Assembly: GCA_037442465.1 (NCBI GenBank)
Contig: JBBIQI010000177.1
Location: forward strand, 1-6,973
Length of the DNA stretch: 6,973 bases
Direction of reading: 5' to 3'
Source of the DNA: DSNY01 sp037442465
Lineage (GTDB): Bacteria; Pseudomonadota; Gammaproteobacteria; Burkholderiales; Burkholderiaceae_F
Positions 1-5,227 of this stretch are shown here, in pieces. The notes under the pieces were generated by a model. It did no database searches and was not told the origin of the DNA. It saw only the letters and a list, made by a program, of their open reading frames with translations. Within the stretch, counting starts at the first letter, position 1. Each line of letters opens with the position of its first letter. Both the position numbers and the translations under genes were made by a program.

Positions 1-810
1 CAGCACGCTCGGCCGCCCCATCTCGACGCCCTGCGTGATCTCGTAGCGCGCTTCGTGCGCGTCGCCGAGTGACAGCAGGAACGCTGCGAGCGCGGCGTTG
101 GCGCTGCCGGTTGCGGGGTCCTCCCAGGTGCCGGAGATCGGCGCGAACATGCGCGTGCGCAGCCGGTTCGGTGCGCCGCCGTCGGCGTAGCAGTGCAGAT
201 GCAGCGACAGCCGGTCGTGCATGCCGGTGCGCTGCGCGAGCTGCTGGAAGGCGGCGAGGTTGGGCGTGGCGCGGGTCAGTGCCTCGGGCGTCACCTGAGC
301 CAAACAGAACGGCAGCCCGACCGAAGCCATGCGCGGGCGATGCGCGCTCAGTACGAGGTCAGCGGCTTCGAGGCCGGCGCAAGCCGCGATCGCGTCGGCC
401 GGCAGTTCTTCGCCCACCCACAGTGGCTGCGGTGCGGCGATGTGCGCACCGACCAGTCGGCCGGTGGCGTCGCGCTCCAAGCGCACCTCCACCAGCCCGG
501 CGATTTGCTCGAAGCGCAGCACGCCGCCGTCGCCGCGTCCCAGCGCCGCCAGCACACAGCCGGTGCCGACGTTCGGGTGCCCTGCGAACGGCATCTCCGC
601 CGTGCGATTGAAGATGCGCACGCGCGCGGTGTTCGCCGGATCGGCCGGCGGCAGCACGAAGGTCGTTTCGCTGTAGTTCATCTCGGCGGCGAGCTGCTGC
701 ATCTCGCGGTCGGTCAAGCCCTGCGCATCCGTGAACACCGCGAGAGGATTGCCGCCGAAGCGACGGTCGGTGAAGACATCGACGGTCACGTAGGGAAAGC
801 GGCGGGTCAT
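1..810 (-). CDS. PhzF-family isomerase/epimerase-like protein (3' end cut by window edge)
   Basis: This is a PhzF-family protein, related in fold to diaminopimelate epimerase. True PhzF isomerises dihydro-3-hydroxyanthranilate in phenazine synthesis, but most family members have unknown substrates and no phenazine genes are visible here. Read from the ATG at 808-810, 270 codons are open to the left edge. Family marks are the N-terminal VDVFTDRRFGGNPLAVF (10-26), MNYSETTF with the Glu at residue 48 matching the catalytic acid of PhzF, the MPFAGHPNVGT loop (73-83), and EDPATGSANAAL (230-241), the anion-binding loop typical of the family. The end reads GVEMGRPSVL, a usual near-C-terminal block, so only about 20-30 residues should be missing. 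The start is supported by a strong ribosome binding site, and its ATG overlaps the EamA stop as ATGA, implying translational coupling. The family is certain; the substrate is not known. Confidence 0.93.
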   Translation of the reverse strand, partial: MTRRFPYVTVDVFTDRRFGGNPLAVFTDAQGLTDREMQQLAAEMNYSETTFVLPPADPANTARVRIFNRTAEMPFAGHPNVGTGCVLAALGRGDGGVLRFEQIAGLVEVRLERDATGRLVGAHIAAPQPLWVGEELPADAIAACAGLEAADLVLSAHRPRMASVGLPFCLAQVTPEALTRATPNLAAFQQLAQRTGMHDRLSLHLHCYADGGAPNRLRTRMFAPISGTWEDPATGSANAALAAFLLSLGDAHEARYEITQGVEMGRPSVL

Positions 811-1712
811 GAGTTTCTCCTTTGCCCGGTGCGGCCGATCGCGATCGTCGCGACGACGGCTGCGGCAAACAGCCACGTCACCGGCTCGACGCGTTCGCCG
901 AACAACAACGCGGCGAACCCAACCGTGAAGAACGCCTGCAACAACTGCACCTGGCCGACGCGCGCGATGCCGCCGAGCGCCATGCCGTTGTACCAGGCGA
1001 AGAATCCGATCAACTGCGAGATCAGCGTCACGTAGCCGAACGCGGCCCACGCGGTGGCGCCCGCGTGCGGCGGCGCGTTCCATACGAGCGCGAGCGTGAT
1101 CGGCGCGGTGACCGGCAACGCCACCGCGAGCGCCCACAGGATCACCGCGATGCCGCCGAGCCGCGCCGACAGCCGCCCGCCGGCAACGTAGCCCACGGCA
1201 CCGATCGCGACCGCAGCGAGCATCGCCGCTTCGCCGAAGCCGAACACATGCGCCTCGCCGCCACGCAGCGCGAACGCGATCACCAGCGCCGAGCCGATCG
1301 CCGCGCAGATCCAGAAGCGGCGCGAGTGGCGCTCGCCGAACCACAGCGCGGCGAGCAGCGCCGTCGCGAACGGCAGCGCGCCGTTGATGATCGCGCCGTG
1401 GTTGGCCGGGATGTGCTTCATCGCGAGCGACGACATCAGCGGAAAGCCGATCACCACGCCAACCGCGCTCCAGATCACGAGCGGCCAGTCCTCGCGCGCG
1501 GGGCGCCGCACGCCGCTGGCGACGATCACGAGCGCCGAGATCGCGCCGGCGATCGACATGCGGCCGAACGCGAGGAACCACGGGTCGAGTTCCGCCACCG
1601 CGTAGCGCGTCATCGGCAGCGTCAGGCTGAACGCGATTACGCCGAGCAGGCCGCGGAAGAGGCCGAGCCCGACGCGCGACGTCATGCCGATCGAAGTGAC
1701 TGCGGTGTTCAT
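807..1712 (-). CDS. EamA/DMT-superfamily transporter, 10 TM segments
   Basis: This 301-residue inner-membrane protein belongs to the drug/metabolite transporter superfamily, whose members mostly export amino acids or other small metabolites. About ten hydrophobic segments can be placed near residues 19-38, 44-66, 76-97, 103-124, 132-149, 160-178, 187-210, 219-240, 248-271 and 276-293. The internal EamA duplication is visible: AALWFGER (121-128) and AALLFGER (267-274) sit at the same place in the two halves, each followed by another helix. The length is normal for the family. The start at 1712 overlaps the aminotransferase stop (ATGA), and the stop overlaps the PhzF start (ATGA). A second in-frame ATG at residue 10 is possible; neither has a strong Shine-Dalgarno. 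Lying between an aminotransferase and a PhzF-like enzyme, it may move their substrate or product, which is inference. Confidence 0.92.
   Translation of the reverse strand: MNTAVTSIGMTSRVGLGLFRGLLGVIAFSLTLPMTRYAVAELDPWFLAFGRMSIAGAISALVIVASGVRRPAREDWPLVIWSAVGVVIGFPLMSSLAMKHIPANHGAIINGALPFATALLAALWFGERHSRRFWICAAIGSALVIAFALRGGEAHVFGFGEAAMLAAVAIGAVGYVAGGRLSARLGGIAVILWALAVALPVTAPITLALVWNAPPHAGATAWAAFGYVTLISQLIGFFAWYNGMALGGIARVGQVQLLQAFFTVGFAALLFGERVEPVTWLFAAAVVATIAIGRTGQRRNS
817..823 (-). promoter_or_regulatory. Strong ribosome binding site of the PhzF-family gene
   Basis: On the minus strand this reads AAAGGAG, six bases upstream of the ATG at 808-810. It lies inside the end of the EamA gene. It is the clearest Shine-Dalgarno sequence of the leftward operon and fixes the PhzF-family start. 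It also suggests that this gene can be initiated independently as well as by coupling through the ATGA overlap. Confidence 0.8.
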
Positions 1713-2923
1713 GCGCTCGCGGTACTCGCCACGCGCTCGCGCAGCAGCTCGCCGAGGATCGCGATGCCCGCGCGGATGCGCGCGGCCGGCACCGTCACGA
1801 AGGCGAGCCGCAGCGTGTTCGCACGCGGCGCGTTCGCGAAGAACGCGGCGCCGGGAACGAAAGCGACGTTGCGCGCGATCGCCGCACCGAGCAGCCGCGT
1901 GGCGTCGACGCCGGCGGGAAGCTCGATCCAGACGAACATGCCGCCGTCGGGCTGCGTCCAGCGCGCCTCGCGCGGGAAGTGCGCGCGCAGCGCGTCGAGC
2001 ATGACCTCGCACTGCGCCGCATAGCGCGCGCGGATCTGCGGCAGGTGCGATTCGAGCAGCCCGCTCGCCACGACCTGCGCGGCCGCGCGCTGCGCGAGCG
2101 TCGAGGTGTGCAGGTCGGTCGCCTGTTTCAGCCGCACCAGCACGTCGATAAGTGCTTGCGGCGCGATCACGAAACCGAGCCGCAGGCCCGGCGACAGGAT
2201 TTTCGAGAACGAGCCGAGCCGGATCGTCCGCTCGGGCGCGAACTGCCGCAGTCCCGGCGGCGGCGCGTGCCGGTACCACAGCTCGCCGTACGGATCGTCC
2301 TCGACCAGCCACAGGTCGAGCGCGCGCGCCTTGTCCGCGAGCGCGGCGCGCCGTTCGCGCGACAGCGTGCGTCCGGTCGGGTTTTGGAAGTTCGGCATCA
2401 CGTAGGCGAAGCGCGCGTCGCGCGCAGCCGCGGCGTCGATCGCATCCGGCAGCAGTCCCTCGCCGTCGGCCGGCAGTTCGCGCAACCTCGGCTGGAACAG
2501 CGCAAACGCCTGCAGCGCGCCGAGATAGGTCGGCGACTCGACCAGCACCGTGCTGCCCGCGTCGATCATCGCCTTGCCGATCAAGTCGAGCCCCTGCTGC
2601 GAGCCGGCGACGATCAGCACCTGTTCGACCGAAGTCGGAATGCCTTTCGCGGTCTCGCGCGCCGCCACCCATGCGCGCAGTGCGTCGTCGCCTTCGGTCG
2701 CGCTGTACTGCAGCGCTGCGGGCCCGGTGGCGCGCAGCACGGCATCCAACGCCGCGCGCAGCGCGTCGACCGGGAAAGTCGCGGGCGACGGCAGTCCGCC
2801 GGCGAACGAGATCACCTCGGGCCGCTGCGTGACTTTCAGGATCTCGCGAATGATCGAGCTCTTCGCATCGGCGGCGCGCGTCGCGAGGCGGGGAAGGGCG
2901 GATGTGAACATGGGTGCATTCAT
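1709..2923 (-). CDS. PLP-dependent class I/II aminotransferase (LysN/2-aminoadipate-aminotransferase-like)
   Basis: This 404-residue cytoplasmic fold-type I aminotransferase moves an amino group between an amino acid and a 2-oxoacid using PLP. The N-terminal block IREILK (25-30) and VISFAGGLPSPATFP (37-51) are typical of the broad-specificity 2-aminoadipate/aromatic/branched-chain group. Visible active-site elements are YSATEGD (73-79), NFQNPTGR with Asn181, EDDPYGE with Asp209 (PLP ring nitrogen) and Tyr212 (ring O3), SFSK with the Schiff-base Lys241, and LRLAF with the carboxylate-binding Arg372. There is no wHTH domain, so it is an enzyme and not a second MocR regulator. The stop overlaps the EamA start (ATGA). 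The ATG at 2921-2923 has no recognisable Shine-Dalgarno, nor does the ATG at residue 5. Initiation may depend on coupling to the small upstream ORF, whose stop also overlaps it. The preferred substrate cannot be read from the sequence. Confidence 0.94.
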   Translation of the reverse strand: MNAPMFTSALPRLATRAADAKSSIIREILKVTQRPEVISFAGGLPSPATFPVDALRAALDAVLRATGPAALQYSATEGDDALRAWVAARETAKGIPTSVEQVLIVAGSQQGLDLIGKAMIDAGSTVLVESPTYLGALQAFALFQPRLRELPADGEGLLPDAIDAAAARDARFAYVMPNFQNPTGRTLSRERRAALADKARALDLWLVEDDPYGELWYRHAPPPGLRQFAPERTIRLGSFSKILSPGLRLGFVIAPQALIDVLVRLKQATDLHTSTLAQRAAAQVVASGLLESHLPQIRARYAAQCEVMLDALRAHFPREARWTQPDGGMFVWIELPAGVDATRLLGAAIARNVAFVPGAAFFANAPRANTLRLAFVTVPAARIRAGIAILGELLRERVASTASA

Positions 2924-2988
2924 GCGAAGGCTCGAGGATCGAGGATTCGGGATTCGCGGTACTGAGGGATGCGCCAGGGGTCACGCAT
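2920..2988 (-). CDS. Possible 22-residue leader ORF upstream of the aminotransferase
   Basis: An ATG at 2986-2988 opens a 22-codon frame that begins MRDPWRIPQY and ends with TGA at 2920-2922, overlapping the aminotransferase ATG as ATGA. It fills most of the 94-bp gap after the exporter gene. GGGAG lies only two bases before its ATG, which is too close for a normal Shine-Dalgarno, and its second half is made from the tandem repeat in the gap. It matches no family I know. The only support is its exact coupling geometry, which repeats that of every other junction in the operon, and the lack of a ribosome binding site for the downstream gene. It may be chance. Confidence 0.2.
   Translation of the reverse strand: MRDPWRIPQYRESRILDPRAFA
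2933..2956. repeat. Short degenerate tandem repeat (CGAGGAT / CGGGATT)
   Basis: On the plus strand CGAGGAT occurs twice in direct tandem (2933-2939, 2940-2946), followed by a T, then CGGGATT and CG. Read on the minus strand this gives GAATCCCGAATCC-like text. I associate such text with dispersed intergenic repeats of Xanthomonadaceae, and this is the main hint for that placement. It sits between the LysE exporter and the aminotransferase and splits an otherwise overlapping operon. Confidence 0.6.
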
Positions 2989-3017
2989 GGCTCCCGACGA
3001 ACAACGGCCGACGAGGT

Positions 3018-3617
3018 TCACGCCACCCCCATCCACACCGCGGTTGCCGCGAGCGCGACGCCCATCGTGACGTTGAAGGCGCGCAGTCGCTCGCCCTGCG
3101 CGAGCCAGCGCCGCAGCGCCGCACCGACCCACGCCCACAGCACGAGGCTTGCCGCGCAGGCGATCGAAAAGACCACGCAGACGATCGCAGCGCGCTGCCA
3201 CGGCCGGTCGGTCGCGAGCCACGTGGCGGCCGTCGCGACCGCGAGCATCCACGCCTTCGGATTCAGGTACTGGAACAGCGCGGACTGCCAGAACGCGAGC
3301 GGCAGCCTGAACGGCCCCGCTGCGCTGCCGCCATCGCGCGAGCGCGCCAGCCCCCACGCGAGCCACAGCAGATACGCGATGCCGAGCCACTTGAGCAGCG
3401 CGGACAGTCCGGGCGAGGCGATGATCAGCGCCGCCACACCGCCGGCCGCCGCGAGCAGCATCGTCGAAAAGCCGAAAGGCACGCCGGCGATGTGCGGCAA
3501 CGCCGCCGCGAAGCCGTGATTCGCGCCGGTCGCGGTCGCGATCGCGTTGTTCGGCCCCGGCGTGAACGAGCCGACCAGCGCGAACACGACGAGCGCGAGC
3601 AATTGCTCGGGGTTCAT
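3018..3617 (-). CDS. LysE/RhtB-family amino acid exporter
   Basis: This 199-residue inner-membrane protein belongs to the LysE/RhtB superfamily, whose characterised members export amino acids such as lysine, arginine, threonine or homoserine. Family marks are the N-terminal SFTPGPNN (17-24) at the end of the first helix and QYLNPKAW (116-123) before the fourth. About six hydrophobic segments are seen near 4-20, 38-64, 68-90, 119-136, 144-165 and 180-197. The length is typical. The ATG at 3615-3617 overlaps the dehydratase stop as ATGA, and only a weak GAG precedes it, so coupled translation is likely. Being cotranscribed with a threonine/serine dehydratase-like enzyme suggests relief from excess of an amino acid or its product. 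The exact substrate is unknown. Confidence 0.94.
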   Translation of the reverse strand: MNPEQLLALVVFALVGSFTPGPNNAIATATGANHGFAAALPHIAGVPFGFSTMLLAAAGGVAALIIASPGLSALLKWLGIAYLLWLAWGLARSRDGGSAAGPFRLPLAFWQSALFQYLNPKAWMLAVATAATWLATDRPWQRAAIVCVVFSIACAASLVLWAWVGAALRRWLAQGERLRAFNVTMGVALAATAVWMGVA

Positions 3618-4579
3618 CGCGTCTCGCCCGCGAGCACGCGCGCGAACACGTCGGCGTCGACATTGCCGCCGGTGAGCGTCAGCCCGACCTTGCGGCCGGC
3701 CAGCGATTCGCGCTGCTGCCACGCTGCCGCGAGCGCCGCGGCGCCGGCGCCTTCGGCGGTGTTGTGGGTCGTCGCGAACAGCAGCCGCATCGCGTCGGCC
3801 ACCTCCGCATCGGTGACCTGCACGATGTCCTCGACGTGCGCGAGGATGACGTCGAGCGATTCCGGATCCGGCACGCGGCAGGCGAGCCCGTCGGCGAGCT
3901 TTGTCGTCACCGGCGCTTCGATCGGGCGGCGCGCTTCGAAGGACAGCGCATAGCACGGCGCGTGCGCGGAGACGACGCCGACGATGCGCGTGCGCAGGCC
4001 CAGCGCGTTGCGCGCAGCGATACAGGCATTGATGCCCGAGCCCTGGCCGACCGGCACGTAGACGACGTCCAGATCACGTGCGGCGCCTAAGAACTCCATC
4101 CAATAGGTCGCCACGCCGCGCACGAGATCGGCGTGGTAAGACGGCACGTAGTGCAGCCCGTTCGCGCGCGCGTAGCGGTCGGCTTCCTCGCGCGCGGCCT
4201 GAAAGTCGTCGCCATGCTCGATCAGCGTGGCGCCGAGCGCGCGCATCGCGGCGTTCTTCTCGCGGCTGTTGCCGTGCGGCACGAAGATCGTCGCCGCCAG
4301 CCGGTGCCGGCGCGCGGCGAAGCCGATGGACTGCCCGTGGTTGCCGCGGGTGGCGGCGACCACGCCGCGACAATCCGGCGCGCGGCGCCTCAACCCGTCG
4401 AAGTAGACGAGCCCGCCGCGCAACTTGAAGGCGCCGACCGGCGTGTGGTTTTCGTGCTTGACCCACACTTCGGCGCGCAGCAGCTCGCTCAACTGCGGCC
4501 ACGCGTATTGCGGTGTGGCCGGCATCGCGGCATAAACGATGCGGGAGGCGTCTTCGATGGCGGTTCGGTCCGGCAGCAT
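3614..4579 (-). CDS. PLP-dependent threonine/serine dehydratase-like enzyme without ACT domain
   Basis: This 321-residue fold-type II PLP enzyme resembles threonine ammonia-lyases, which deaminate hydroxy amino acids to 2-oxoacids. The PLP lysine is Lys52 in GAFKLRGG. TRGNHGQS (77-84) corresponds to the SxGNHAQ substrate/PLP loop, VGQGSGI (177-183) takes the place of the glycine-rich phosphate loop, AEGAGAAAL (275-283) carries the conserved Glu, and TGGN (303-306) is the pyridine-nitrogen loop, usually SGGN. There is no C-terminal ACT regulatory domain, so this is not the isoleucine-inhibited biosynthetic type; a catabolic or side-substrate role is more likely. The ATG at 4577-4579 has a purine-rich GAGGGGGAC five bases upstream. 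It is the first gene of the leftward operon, overlaps LysE by ATGA, and faces the MocR operon across the divergent region. The motif variants make the substrate uncertain; hydroxyectoine-type dehydratases are another relative to consider. Confidence 0.88.
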   Translation of the reverse strand: MLPDRTAIEDASRIVYAAMPATPQYAWPQLSELLRAEVWVKHENHTPVGAFKLRGGLVYFDGLRRRAPDCRGVVAATRGNHGQSIGFAARRHRLAATIFVPHGNSREKNAAMRALGATLIEHGDDFQAAREEADRYARANGLHYVPSYHADLVRGVATYWMEFLGAARDLDVVYVPVGQGSGINACIAARNALGLRTRIVGVVSAHAPCYALSFEARRPIEAPVTTKLADGLACRVPDPESLDVILAHVEDIVQVTDAEVADAMRLLFATTHNTAEGAGAAALAAAWQQRESLAGRKVGLTLTGGNVDADVFARVLAGETR

Positions 4580-4584
4580 GGCAA

Positions 4585-4619
4585 GTCCCCCTCGGGTCCC
4601 CTCACGAAAGGGGCAGGAC
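4585..4619 (-). promoter_or_regulatory. GC-rich leader with mutually exclusive hairpins over the dehydratase ribosome binding site
   Basis: In the dehydratase mRNA leader, CCCCT (minus strand, 4609-4613) can pair with AGGGG (4598-4602) around a six-base loop. Alternatively GTCC plus CCC (4619-4616 and 4613-4611) can pair with the GGGGGAC (4591-4585) that forms the Shine-Dalgarno, with a two-base bulge. The two pairings share the same C-rich strand. Two near-copies, GAGGGGAC and GAGGGGGAC, lie in tandem. This could tune translation, but runs of G and C pair easily in GC-rich DNA, so it is a weak call. Confidence 0.25.
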
Positions 4620-4674
4620 GACGCACGCACCGCGGGGCGCGTAGCGATGTGGAGCGCGGTGCGAGCGGGCTTGC

Positions 4675-4711
4675 ACTGTACCCGCAACGACCAGTACAGT
4701 GCCAGTACAGT
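4675..4711. promoter_or_regulatory. Candidate MocR operator: tandem direct repeats plus inverted half-site
   Basis: CCAGTACAGT occurs at 4691-4700 and again at 4702-4711, an exact ten-base repeat with an 11-bp period, or about one DNA helical turn. The core GTACAGT (4694-4700, 4705-4711) also occurs inverted as ACTGTAC at 4675-4681, 12 bp from the first direct copy. MocR regulators such as GabR and PdxR bind paired half-sites that are often direct repeats, and a MocR gene is on one side of this region. A weak plus-strand promoter, TTGCAC (4671-4676) with TACAGT (4695-4700) at 18-bp spacing, would be covered by the site, fitting autoregulation. No convincing minus-strand promoter was identified. 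The repeats are seen directly; their function is inference. Confidence 0.6.
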
Positions 4712-4735
4712 TGAACGGTTAATCGCGGCCACTGG

Positions 4736-4753
4736 CCTGCCAATGCGGGCAGG
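4736..4753. repeat. Small inverted repeat upstream of the GNAT gene
   Basis: CCTGCC (4736-4741) and GGCAGG (4748-4753) form a perfect six-base stem with a six-base loop, ending 24 bases before the GNAT start. It could fold in the 5' leader of the acetyltransferase-regulator mRNA or be a minor protein site. No poly-T tract follows, so it is not a terminator. Confidence 0.3.
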
Positions 4754-4777
4754 ACAGTCGGGCCGCCGGAGACGCGC

Positions 4778-5227
4778 ATGACGCAGGCCGAGCTGCACTA
4801 CGAGACGGCGGAGGAGTCCAGCGCGGCCGATATCGAAACGCTGGATGCCGGGCTGCATCTGTTCAACCTGCAAGCGGCCGATCTGGGCGCGGTGCGTACG
4901 CTTTTCTGCTTCGCACGGGACGTGAGCGGCCAGCTCGTCGGTGGGTTGCGCGCGCGCTGGTGGGGCAGCGCATGGGAGGTGCAGCAGCTCTGGGTCGATG
5001 CGCGCCATCGGCGGCGCGGAGTCGCCTCCGAACTGCTCCGCCGCGTCGAGCGCGCCGCGCGCGAACGCGGCGGCACCTTGATCTATCTGGACACGTTCAG
5101 CTTCCAGGCGCCGGCGCTGTACGAGCGCAACGGCTACGAGGTCGTGTGCCGTTTCGACGGCTTTCCGGACGGCATCGTCAAGTACGTGATGCAGCGAAGG
5201 CTCGATCGCAGGGAGCTGCAGCGATGA
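4778..5227 (+). CDS. GNAT-family N-acetyltransferase
   Basis: This 149-residue cytoplasmic enzyme is predicted to transfer acetyl from acetyl-CoA to an amine. The acetyl-CoA pyrophosphate loop (motif A) is seen as RHRRRGVASELL (76-87), following the beta-strand EVQQLWVD (67-74). The C-terminal LYERNGYEVV (114-123) is the usual GNAT motif B region. LVGGLRARWW (53-62) fits the strand before the catalytic core. The length is normal for a single GNAT domain. The ATG is preceded by CGGAGAC with a short spacer, a plausible ribosome binding site. It is the first gene of the rightward operon and overlaps the MocR start by ATGA. Its acceptor is unknown; context suggests an amino acid or a related amine, which would make it a third way, beside deamination and export, to neutralise the same compound. 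That role is inference. Confidence 0.92.
   Translation: MTQAELHYETAEESSAADIETLDAGLHLFNLQAADLGAVRTLFCFARDVSGQLVGGLRARWWGSAWEVQQLWVDARHRRRGVASELLRRVERAARERGGTLIYLDTFSFQAPALYERNGYEVVCRFDGFPDGIVKYVMQRRLDRRELQR

Noticed and set aside
1..810. Part of a phenazine biosynthesis cluster
   Set aside because: Only a PhzF-family protein is present. No phzA/B/C/D/E/G-like gene is in the window, and most PhzF-family proteins are not linked to phenazines. Sequence left of the window would be needed to reconsider.
193..1035. Plus-strand ORFs over the PhzF and EamA genes
   Set aside because: They have no family features and are antisense to genes with clear motifs; long antisense frames are common at this GC content.
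807..2984. A 725-codon minus-strand frame spanning the aminotransferase region and the EamA gene
   Set aside because: Only the part after 1712 has transporter character. The upstream part is Arg/Ala-rich shadow of the aminotransferase, which has a complete active site in another frame. The apparent fusion is high-GC open-frame artefact.
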